Positions 52,801 to 61,439 of a stretch of 64,000 nt of DNA are shown piece by piece (positions within the stretch are counted from its first letter, which is position 1; each line of letters starts with the position of its first letter). The notes beneath the pieces were generated by a model. That model was not told the origin of the DNA. It ran no database searches and was given only the letters and a program-made list of their open reading frames with translations. Source of the DNA: Mesocentrotus franciscanus (lineage: Eukaryota > Echinodermata > Echinoidea > Camarodonta > Strongylocentrotidae); assembly GCA_037976565.1 (NCBI GenBank), contig CP137667.1:1934390-1998389 (forward strand). The letters are read 5' to 3'. The translations under genes were made by a program, and so were the position numbers.

Positions 52801-55800
52801 GTGTAGCTATACTGTTACGTTGGCAAATCTGAATAGCGGGTAAGAGAGGCTTGATTGTATATGACTGACTTTCTAGGCCTATATTAGTATACAGTGCTCA
52901 TAGATAAGGTGGACATAAGGCCTTTGATTAAACTTTATAAAAAGGAAACCCTGAGCTTAAGTGGACCCTAGGTGAGACAAAACATGCTGTAGCGACAAAA
53001 TTGCCTACATTTGTCCAATTTTGAGCTTCAGTCTTAGATTAAACTTTATCAAAAGGAAACCCTGAGCTATTGATGCTAGTAAGGGCAAACCGAGGTTCTA
53101 ACGAAGCTTATAAAACGACATAACGCAGTGAAATTATATAATTTAGGACGTTTATATGCATTCCAAATTTCTGAAGATAATGATGAATTGTTTTGTATAA
53201 CTCCTGTATTCCCTCGCTCATCAGTCAGAATAGAAATATGAATAAGATCGCTCCTAAAAATAAAATGATCTGCGGTATTCAAGATGATGACAGTAAACAC
53301 AATCGCAAAAGCCTTTCGAGAAATGAACTCAAGAGAGATGCCACTACCTTATTGTATGTACCTTAGAAATCACGTGCGGATTACGTAATAGGTCGTTGTA
53401 ATTTATTCGCCATTGAAATTTCCTGACGTTGATTTTTCAATCGTTGCAATCGTTTCCTATGCAGCACTATTCAAGATCTTTTAAATAATTTCACGTAGGT
53501 AATGTAAATTAAGGTATGCCAGACCAAGCTATGATTTTCATCTTGTGTTTTACCTAGGTATCAAGCCACCTTGTCGGGAGCTGTGTGAGTCTTCTCGTGT
53601 AGGATGTGCACCACTGATGAATAAGTTTGGATACACTTGGCCTGAAACATTGGATTGTGATCAGTTTCCTTTAGGATCAGAAGTCGGCAATAGTTGTTTC
53701 TCCAACGGTAAGAGAGAGAGATCATCTACTAATTACATATTCCGGAATGTCATGATTAATGGCAGTCGGTTTGTGGAGGAACCAAGATTCTAAAATATTC
53801 ATTAATATTATTTACCGAGGGTAACCATGTCAATATTAGTATTGCTGCACTTGAGTGCCCTGTAAATGTATTAAATTTTCAGCATTTCAGACACCTTGGT
53901 TTAAAGAATCAAATAATGTACGCATAACACTTTGCCCAAGGATGTAGAGCACCGAGTAAGGATCGAACCCGGGCCCTCTCGCATGAGATCCACAGTCCTT
54001 TACCAATATACCACGGCGTTTCTCCTATCAAACAAACAGGGGCTTACATGCATTTGGTATTGGCTGAGAGGGGATCAGGTTATATTATAAGAGTGATGGA
54101 TTATATCATAATTTCTATTATTATTGTGTTTTTTATAAACTTGAATTATGATAACGGTAATTGTATAGTTTTTGCCTTATATTGCACTCCATCTCTTCTA
54201 TTGTTTGTCTTTTTTGTGATTTATATATATCCAGGGGAACTAACTCTCCGACCAGGCCAAGGAAACATAGAGAAACAAATTAATTCTTCGGTCACTGCAT
54301 ACTGCTCTTCTTCATCTCCGGATAACCGGCCGGAGTGGATGAATCCTGGAGGCCAATCTGTGTCCATGAAAACAAGTGGTAATGCCGTCTTTCTCTAGTT
54401 ATGAAATTAATAGGGTGTGAAACCCGGAAGTTAATCACTAATTATCTTTTCCCTGTTCTTGGTTCCCGATATTTTCCCAGATAATCACATTAGAATCATC
54501 TTGTCGGAATAATGTCATGGCAGTAGTGCTTTTGAGTGATGGTAACAGCATTGCCATTGTCACATCCGTTTATTCGCAGGGCTCCATGGGAGACCAACTG
54601 ATGTTGAATGGGCTACCCTGTTAATAAAGATTAATCAATGAAAATTTTTTTTAATCCTATTCGCATTCTACACCATTTCTAAACACAATCATGGGAATGT
54701 GTGGGTGTGGGTGTGTCCGTGTGTTAGTTTTCAAGTTCATATTATATTTTTCTTTAGTTACTGGAATCCCGTGAATAATGTACATGTAGTTTAAGCAACA
54801 AATCACTCATCTGGCAAGGAATCAAAACGTCAATATCCCAGAAAATGGGACAAGTTTGACATTACATTGCGTGATTCGTTTTTATATTACCAGTAGTTCG
54901 TCCTCACCGTATTCGGGTATTGATTTGAGTAGTCTACATGTTCACAGATATGATGAGTTTGTTCGTGTGTGTGCGAGTGTGTGTACGTGGTTGTTACTTT
55001 ATCTGACCAGTATACTAGCACCCTACTACCAGTCGTTTTACCCTCCAGTTAGTCAATCATATCTTTATCTATTTCAGACATGCCTGCCGTTGAGGGCGCC
55101 GCATACAGTGAACTCATTGGTTCCCAGACGGCTGCTCTTACCATCCCATCGCTATCAGTAGAAAACATGGGTGTCTATTCGTGTAGACTAGGCAACGAAG
55201 AACAAACCATGGATATCTTCTTACCAAGTGAGTCATATAGGTGGAACCCAGTACCCAGATTGTATGTACTACTATTATGTCACTGTCTGTTATTCAGATT
55301 ATTTCACCAGAAATTTCGTTTACATTAAAAAAAAGGAAACATTGTTCAGTACGTTCACTTTTGATGCAGTCCTTTTGACACGATGTAAACCTACCTGTCT
55401 ACAAAGGCCACCCGTCTACAGAGGCCAGTTTTATTGCATGCATTTGTACATGTAGGCCTCCAAAAACATACATTGTTTGTCCTGTAATGAAAAGTGCATT
55501 GTTTGTTTGTCTTTCCAGGATCCTGTGAAACCCTTGAATCAGCCCAATGCGGCATGGTCTTACCCTACTCAGTATCACTCTATCCTAACTCCTTGGGTCA
55601 CTTGACACCCACTGAAGCTGAGTTAGCTTCCTTTCAGTTCTTACCACTCCTAGCTATGGGATGTTCACCAGTCAACCTACCACTCTTCGTCTGTTCCCTT
55701 CACTTCCCATCATGTGGAGATGGTTTGGTCTTACCGTGTTCGGAGCTATGTCGGGCAGCCATGACAGAATGTTCAGTGTTTATCCTAGGTATCCAGCATG

Positions 55801-58796
55801 TCTGGCCAGAGAAGGCTCAGTGCAGCAACTTCCCTTCAATGACAGAAGGAACGTGTATTCCACCACAAGGTTAGTTAGCATGTTACTTTAGGTCAATTTT
55901 TAACGCGCCTAATATTATGTTTCTAGGCTCTGGGGTGCTGTTGTCCTAGCAGCCATAAGGTGAAACATAGTATTTCTACCCAATAGAGAGCTAGGACAAC
56001 AGCACCCAAATTTCATTGTTACATAATAAAATAAATTATAATGTGAAGTACAAAATGAACATCATGCCAACCTAAATCATTGTCCATACAGTAAAGCTTC
56101 GTTTACATACGACGACGCAGTTAAACAACTAAGGAAAAAAATGGAGAGAAAGCAAACAAACTTAAGAACAATAACAAAAACAAAAACAACTACAACAGCA
56201 AAACGCCGCGGCAATTAATATAACATAAGCGCAGTGCGCAACTAATTGCTGTAACTTTACAGCAGTAAATACACTTGGGGGCTTGGGGCGTTAATAGTTA
56301 TGACAGTATATATTGACATTACTTTGTAACGGCTGATTTTTTTTGTTTGTTTACCAACGCTCGCATTGCATAAATTATACACATTATGTTAACCATGCCT
56401 TGATGGTTTCTGAGACTAGTGATTAGTCTTAATAGAAGGCACACCTCGATTGTTGGCAGGCCAATTTATCATAATGAAGACATTTGAGTACGATGTGACA
56501 TAACATCGTTGCATTCGTATCTTGAACCTGTATTCTAATACTTGGTGGCAGCGGTGGGATATAAACACACAATTTTTATCTCGAAATGACTTCCATCAAA
56601 CCAACCTCTGAAGCACGCCCTATTCTTCTAACTGTCTTGAAGTCGTTTCGACTATGGCGGCGCGGAAAGCTAAGAAACTCGGCAAGAGACAAAACAATTA
56701 AGCTCTTTCTCGTTTGTGAGGCGGCTATCAGGCTGAATAATGTCGGAAGGAACGGGTTAAGCCCAATGCACAGGAGGATTCGTTTTCCTTCGCGTTATTA
56801 CCAGAGATAATCAAGCCCTATAAAATGTGTTTCACTGCACTGTTCGTTTGCATCTGTTTTTACACCATATCACACTCATACTGCGGTTCACATACTACAT
56901 TAGTCTCGGATGAAGGTTTGGTTTTGCACACGAGGCGTCACTTCCTGATGCACATCTTTTGTATGAGTGGCTAGCGCGTTCATTTACAAAGCATATCAAT
57001 GTGACATCTTACATAGAGTGAATGCAAAACGAATTAAAAATCTAAACATTACTTTAAATAACTGGGGCATGCACATCTTTCCTTCCCCCGGCTTGATTAG
57101 GCCTAGATTATGACCCCATCGAAATGACGCCTCGTGTGCACTATTCAAACCGGGGGTATGCTTTAGTATATACCCCAGTAGTTCAAAGTCTTGTGTATGC
57201 GCTAATTATTTTGCCTTCACTTTTTGTCTGTTGGAACCTTTTATAGCGTCAAAGTTGAAACCAGTTGTTGATGCAGACCTATAGGTCATCACATTACGCC
57301 TGTCTCGTGTGCATTGGGCAGAAGGGCGGCATCGGCCAATGAACTCTTTCAGAACTACTCGAGAACTCACATGTTTTATCATTGTCTTCTAGGTGTTTCA
57401 ACGACTACGATCACCGGGCAGCCAAACGAGGGATCCACTACCACCCAGGCAACTACCGTCAAGGCTACAACACGGGTCCCATCTACACCATCTACTCCAT
57501 CGGCAGTAGTTCCCATACACCAGAATGTAACGAATAGTACAACGGGTGAGCTTCTCCGCCGCTCCTACGCCATCACAGACCGAGGAATGGTGCAGATGTT
57601 CCGTGGGTGGGTCGATGTACAGGGCCAGGGCGCCCCAATGATTTCTGCAGGTAATTCATCACCAGTGATCATCATTTGTCTCTCCCCTTTCAATTATATT
57701 AGCCGATTGCATTACAGGGTTCTTGAAACAGACTGGCTTTGTAAATCCAGATCTAATTGAATTGAAACATATTGAATATGCTTTTATTTTGATTTGAGTT
57801 TGATAAAAGAGCTAAGTGATTTTCTAAGCTTCGATATCAGCATTACATAAAATGACACTCACTTGCTTGAACTACACCACCACTCCTCTGTAATATATCT
57901 CCCTCATTGATACACAGGTATGCGTAGAAGTTGGCAACAATTTATTTCATAAAATCCATGTTGGGTCGTGTGCACTTACATGTAAGTTATTAAACTTAAT
58001 CATCATTTAGGGTCGTGTGCAGAAAGTTATGTTTTACTCTATCTTCTTGTATAGGATCGTGCGCACCGATGGAAAGCCATTCCTTTCATGTCTTCTCGCT
58101 GGATCTGAAGAAGATGATTTACTAGCCTATACTTCACCCAACCCTTCAGAAGAATGGTTTGATCCAGGTTATTCCAATACATACTACATGAAAGATGAGG
58201 ATAATGATGGACGAGACGACTATTGCAGGTAGGTTTTATATTCTCCTTTGTCTTTTTTTATTTTATTCATTGTGTGCATTGTACAAAATTTTCGGCAACA
58301 GTTTCAGATGTCACTTGACAGAGACAAAAATGAGAACAGATTGTTGAGACAATGATCCAGTGATTGCGAATCTTTCATTAAATGATACTATTCACTTATC
58401 TCCAATATTTATCATTGGGCTCACTTCTTCTTTTTGAGACTTTTTTTTTCCAAGACCATCTAATTTACCCAGAAGACACTGTTAATCTCTCAAAGACCAG
58501 TGCAATGCTCTTTATAGGCCTACAGAGGTCATTCCATATTAAAAGACACATATCTAAAATAATGATATTCATCACAGTCGGGAATTAAATGGAGATTGAA
58601 TAGGAAATGACAACAGCTACCATTATTTATTATCAATCTTTTTTTTTACAGATGTATTGGTAGTGTGCCCTCTACGTTGGTTGTCTGTATGAAAGCTGGA
58701 GCAAATGGATTTGAGGGACCTGGCAGTGATTTCTTACCTCCTAATTCCCCTGAGGAATGTCTCTTCCACCAAGCCGATCCTTTCTTTGGCTTCTAA
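46686..58796 (+). CDS. Multi-CRD (Frizzled-domain), FN3 and Ig secreted-type protein gene; 5' exons missing, two frame breaks
   Basis: Twelve plus-strand exons: 46686-46813, 48644-48907, 49489-49902, 51346-51639, 52239-52451, 53558-53707, 54235-54378, 55078-55227, 55519-55869, 57393-57650, 58055-58228, 58652-58796. They join into about 891 residues once two frame breaks (48760-48767; 57633-57636) are allowed for. Domain order: four Frizzled-type cysteine-rich domains (CRDs) with an FN3 domain between CRD2 and CRD3 and an Ig-like domain between CRD3 and CRD4, then a Ser/Thr-rich stalk and a C-terminal Asp-rich module. Frizzled CRDs bind Wnt-type lipid-modified ligands in Frizzleds and sFRPs. 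No seven-helix domain or C-terminal membrane segment is present, so a secreted protein is inferred. The signal peptide exon was not found. The role in Wnt binding is unproven. Confidence 0.85.
47041..47700 (-). mobile_element. LINE 3' end fragment
   Basis: The plus strand reads TCAATTCAATTCAATTCAAA, the complement of a GAATT-type LINE tail, followed by ATGACTTTATTTC (an inverted AATAAA). It resembles the tail of the LINE at 35480-39277 but in opposite orientation. The 5' extent is uncertain. It lies in an intron of the CRD gene. Confidence 0.55.
47243..47277. repeat. 13-bp hairpin
   Basis: TTAGGTAGGACAA and its complement TTGTCCTACCTAA, separated by about 10 nt, inside the LINE-like fragment. 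Confidence 0.6.
48644..48907 (+). CDS. CRD1, second half, broken by 8-bp near-duplication
   Basis: Acceptor CCTTTCAG|AGT. Encodes [20 protein letters not shown] and FAPPC, then VPPC. At this point CCATGTAG (48752-48759) is followed by CCATATAG (48760-48767), an imperfect 8-bp duplication that shifts the frame. Downstream, the expected CRD continuation is open in the shifted frame ([20 protein letters not shown], then [11 protein letters not shown]). The donor used is probably A|GTTAGT at 48907, because with 8 bp removed the exon is phase 0 to phase 1, matching the next acceptor. That donor is weak. Confidence 0.75.
49489..49902 (+). CDS. CRD2 (single exon)
   Basis: 414 nt, phase 1-1; acceptor TTGTAG|GG, donor GAGG|GTAAGT. 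A short acidic linker ([13 protein letters not shown]) precedes a complete ten-cysteine [62 protein letters not shown] and FMCTKHYP. It is unusually Lys-rich at the end. The intact frame and conserved cysteines support function. Confidence 0.9.
50423..50953. mobile_element. Inverted-repeat element in intron
   Basis: Arms AAGATACTATGTCCC...TTTGCAG (50423-50445) and its near complement (50931-50953) differ at a few positions. A second inverted pair, CTTCTGATCATGGAATTT at about 50951 and its near complement at about 51112-51130, abuts the right arm. TTAA lies next to the left arm. It looks like overlapping MITEs without coding capacity. Confidence 0.5.
51346..51639 (+). CDS. Fibronectin type III-like domain exon
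   Basis: 294 nt, phase 1-1; acceptor TTTCAG|AT, donor GCTG|GTAAGG. The 98 residues have the FN3 pattern: [13 protein letters not shown] at the start, [20 protein letters not shown] in the middle, and the conserved Tyr strand [20 protein letters not shown] near the end. No cysteines. FN3 domains are common extracellular spacers. Confidence 0.8.
52239..52451 (+). CDS. CRD3, first half
   Basis: 213 nt, phase 1-1; acceptor TTTAG|AT, donor CAAG|GTCAGT. Encodes [20 protein letters not shown] and [20 protein letters not shown] followed by YMPPC. These are the first five CRD cysteines. Confidence 0.88.
53558..53707 (+). CDS. CRD3, second half
   Basis: 150 nt, phase 1-1; acceptor ACCTAG|GT, donor AACG|GTAAGA. 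Encodes [20 protein letters not shown] and [13 protein letters not shown], the classic C-terminal CRD motif. The intron position (phase 1, just before PPC) differs from that of CRD1 (phase 0, before the GC motif). Confidence 0.88.
53860..54025 (-). mobile_element. tRNA-derived SINE-like sequence
   Basis: On the minus strand GTGGTATATTGG (54014-54003) resembles a pol III A box and GGTTCGATCC (53969-53960) a B box, with tRNA-like spacing of about 35 bp. The acceptor and anticodon stems do not form a good tRNA, so a SINE head in the intron is more likely than a tRNA gene. The tail boundary is uncertain. Confidence 0.5.
54235..54378 (+). CDS. Ig-like domain, first half
   Basis: 144 nt, phase 1-1; acceptor ATCCAG|GG, donor AGTG|GTAATG. 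Encodes [34 protein letters not shown] and MNPGG: the first Ig cysteine followed by the core Trp. NSS is a possible N-glycosylation site. Confidence 0.8.
55078..55227 (+). CDS. Ig-like domain, second half
   Basis: 150 nt, phase 1-1; acceptor TTTCAG|AC, donor CCAA|GTGAGT. Encodes [20 protein letters not shown], the L-x-I...DxGxYxC signature of Ig domains (here N in place of D). It pairs with the Cys and Trp in the preceding exon. Confidence 0.83.
55519..55869 (+). CDS. CRD4 (single exon)
   Basis: 351 nt, phase 1-1; acceptor TTCCAG|GA, donor CAAG|GTTAGT. A full [67 protein letters not shown] and [15 protein letters not shown]2 and CRD4 are single-exon whereas CRD1 and CRD3 are split. Confidence 0.9.
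55870..57392. other. Large intron with hairpin
   Basis: 1.5-kb intron between CRD4 and the stalk exon. A 17-bp inverted pair GGGTGCTGTTGTCCTAG (55933-55949; complement 55991-56007) is the only notable structure. No additional exon was supported. Confidence 0.55.
57393..57650 (+). CDS. Ser/Thr-rich stalk and start of C-terminal module, one-base frame break
   Basis: 258 nt; acceptor CTTCTAG|GT (phase 1), donor TGCAG|GTAATT. Residues 1-50 are Thr/Ser/Pro-rich ([20 protein letters not shown]) with NVTNST glycosylation sequons, typical of mucin-like stalks. It then encodes [11 protein letters not shown]. The C run at 57633-57636 has four bases. A fifth C would continue the module (NDFCR) and give the phase 2 that the next exon requires. 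As written, the exon ends in phase 1 and the next exon would hit stops. Confidence 0.75.
58055..58228 (+). CDS. C-terminal Asp-rich module exon
   Basis: 174 nt, phase 2-2; acceptor TATAG|G, donor TGCAG|GTAGGT. Encodes [20 protein letters not shown] and [23 protein letters not shown] matches the D-x-D-x-D-G calcium-loop pattern of FG-GAP/VCBS-like or EF-hand-like repeats, and the GWVDVQGQG of the preceding exon looks like a degenerate first copy. The module identity is inference. Confidence 0.78.
58652..58796 (+). CDS. Last exon with stop codon
   Basis: 145 nt; poly-T tract then TTACAG|A (phase 2). Encodes [20 protein letters not shown] and a tail ending in DPFFGF, with TAA at 58794-58796. 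No membrane helix or GPI-type hydrophobic tail is present, which fits a secreted product. Confidence 0.83.
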
Positions 58797-59044
58797 TTGT
58801 CTCATCATCCAATGTTTACATTGCTCTTTATACTCTAGCTACCAGGAAAATTTGTTAACCATTAAATTGTTTGTTTTTTCTTCTACAAAGTTTGTTATCA
58901 TAAGTTAACTCACATGTTTGGCCGTTAATATATTGATCTGATAACGAACTGAAAATTACAAGCATTACATGCGATAAAGAACGAGAGTGACTGCCCTATG
59001 GGAAAGCACTGTACGCGTTCATCTTCTTTACCTCAAGTCAATGG

Positions 59045-59055
59045 AATAAAATAAA
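59045..59055 (+). promoter_or_regulatory. Candidate polyadenylation signal
   Basis: Two overlapping AATAAA hexamers (59045 and 59050), about 250 bp after the stop codon of the CRD gene. They are the best polyadenylation candidates for that gene. Confidence 0.5.
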
Positions 59056-59355
59056 CAGCAAAATGAATAAATTGGTATAAATTGGTAATATTTTGTAGAA
59101 ATTGTTGGAAGATTCGATGCCACACTCGAATGACTCGATTATCGGGATGTTAAAGGGTCGTGTACCTAAACAAGACTGTCGGCTCTCTATTTAAACTTGT
59201 ATGAGATGACGTTTTTGTGGATTTTTGTTGTTGATAATGTTTAGTCTAAAACCTCAATGTAAAAACCAATAGTCTCCAATGTATGCCTATGTACTTTGTT
59301 CCTTGTTTGGAAAAAAGGAAACATTATACCTACCTCTGAAGAGAGAAAAAGAAAG

Positions 59356-59892
59356 AAACTGTATTGGTAGATATTAGATTATATCAGTATACAATGATCC
59401 TTGGATAGACCCCAAACCAAGCAAACTGTATTGGTAGATATTAGATTATATCAGTATACAATGATCCTTGAATAGACCCCAAACCAAGTAAACTGTATTG
59501 GTAGATATTAGATTATATCAGTATACAATGATCCTTGAATAGACCCCAAACCAAGTAAACTGTATTGGTAGATATTAGATTATATCAGTATACAATGATC
59601 CTTGGATAGACCCCAAACCAAGCAAACTGTATTGGTAGATATTACATTATATCAGTATACAATGATCCTTGGATAGACCCCAAACCAAGCGAACTGTATT
59701 GGTAGATATTAGATTATATCAGTATACAATGATCCTTGAATAGACCCCAAACCAAGCGAACTGTATTGGTAGATATTAGATTATATCAGTATACAATGAT
59801 CCTTGGATAGACCCCAAACCAAGCGAACTGTATTGGTAGATATTAGATTATATCAGTATATAATGATCCTTGGATAGACCCCAAACCAGGTA
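59356..59892. repeat. 67-bp tandem repeat, 8 copies
   Basis: The unit begins ACTGTATTGGTAGATATTAG and contains TATATCAGTATACAATGATC and ATAGACCCCAAACCAAG. GTATTGG recurs at 59361, 59428, 59495, 59562 and so on. Copies differ by single bases (TTGGATAG/TTGAATAG). Confidence 0.95.
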
Positions 59893-60423
59893 AATACGAT
59901 TTGTTGCACTCGAGGCGTCATTTCGCTGACGTAGGACTTGCAAATGGCTGCGTCATTCAGGTTCCTATGATACCAAAGTGAAATCAAACTGAACAGTTTA
60001 CAAACTGCGTTAAATTACCGGTGTGTGGGTTGCTTGCCTCCTATCGCTTTATCTGCGCCAGTAATAACGCAATTAAAATAATGCCTTGCATGCCACCGGC
60101 ATTATCACAGCGAGGGGAAGTCAAATTAAACTAACAAATTCATTTCAGTTTTGTAGATATTCGGGATTAAAAAAAGATCAAACAATAATTCCGTGTATGA
60201 CAAATACATCATGAGAGTATTGCACCCATATAACGAGTCTGCTGTGAAACAGGTTTGTATAGAATGAAGCTTTATCCTTCTCCAAATAACAGGATCGATT
60301 TTTGTATCTTTTTCTAAAGATTTGTAAATAGATAACAATGAACGTTCATGTACGCTAGCTGTATTATCAGGTGACTAATAAAGAGATAGAAAGATCTCGT
60401 TTAGATGATTGTTGTGTGTTTGT

Positions 60424-60425
60424 TA

Positions 60426-60473
<48 letters not shown>

Positions 60474-60484
60474 TATTATTGTTG
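60424..60484. repeat. (ATT)n microsatellite
   Basis: About 19 consecutive ATT triplets with one interruption, downstream of the CRD gene. Confidence 0.95.
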
Positions 60485-60959
60485 TGTACAGTAACCACAC
60501 TGGAATGCCCGGGCGAGCGTCATTTTGACTGCGTATTTGACGGAGAAATGCGTCAGCGACTGGTGTGCTCGTTAGGGCAAAGATTGTGTTGAATTACTAG
60601 TCCATGAGCAAATTGCCTTTGTATGGATGATGAGCTGAAGTAATAACGCAAGCGAAATGACGTATTGTGTGTAATGTCCTTTGCATATGCGCCGTCATTT
60701 GGCTGACGTACGTAGGACTGCGACATCATCTTTCCTTCAAATGACACGACATGACAGAATGATATCGTACAAAAGGTGAATGGGGAAATAAACAAAGCCA
60801 AAATTGCCTAGAGTTACTGGGTGTATTCAGTTGCAAATTTCATTAGCGCAGACTGGTAATAACTCAATACAGAAATTGCGACTCCTTTGTATCTATTGCG
60901 TCACTCATCTTGTTTTAAAGTACATGTACATGTATGTCATGCCTGTGCCAGGGAAGGAT

Positions 60960-61208
60960 AGTTGAATGTGTGCTAAGCTCAGCGACATCAAAGAGAGAGA
61001 GAGAGAGAGAAAGAAAGAAAAGGGGGAGCAAGGGAGGGTGGATGGGAGAGAGGGGGAGAAACGAGGAAGTAAATGTTAGGTCTATATGAAGAGAAAGGCA
61101 AAGGAGACGAGGAAAATGTGTATGAAAGACTATCAGAAGAGAAATGAAAGGAGGATAGGGAAATCGGTAACAAACAAAATAGAAAGAGAGGGGGAATAGA
61201 GATAGAAA
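60960..61208. repeat. Purine-rich low-complexity tract
   Basis: G/A-rich sequence with GAGAGA runs. It resumes at 61440-61720 after the MITE. Open frames here reflect composition only. Confidence 0.7.
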
Positions 61209-61435
61209 TACATTGGAACCTCGTCATAACGAGATCCCTCGGACATGAAAATCACCTTGTTATATCAAGGTAAACAAACTTTAGAAAATAAAGAGCCGGG
61301 AACAGCAAATTTGCCTTGTTATATCAAGGTAACGAAACTTAAGAATATAAAGAGCTGAGAACAGCAAAATAACCTTGTTATGATGCATACCTCGTTATAA
61401 TTTATCATAACTTTTTATACTGAGGTTCCACTGTA
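61209..61435. mobile_element. pogo/Tigger-like MITE
   Basis: Ends CATTGGAACCTCGTCATAAC (61211) and the complement of CAGTGGAACCTCAGTAT (ending 61433) are flanked by TA. CAGTGGAACCTC ends with TA duplications are typical of Tc1/mariner pogo/Tigger elements. The interior has CCTTGTTATATCAAGG palindromes. About 223 bp, no coding region. Confidence 0.72.
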
Positions 61436-61439
61436 TTAC

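Noticed and set aside
53950..54030. A functional tRNA gene
   Set aside because: Pol III box motifs are present but stem pairing and anticodon loop are poor; SINE is more likely.
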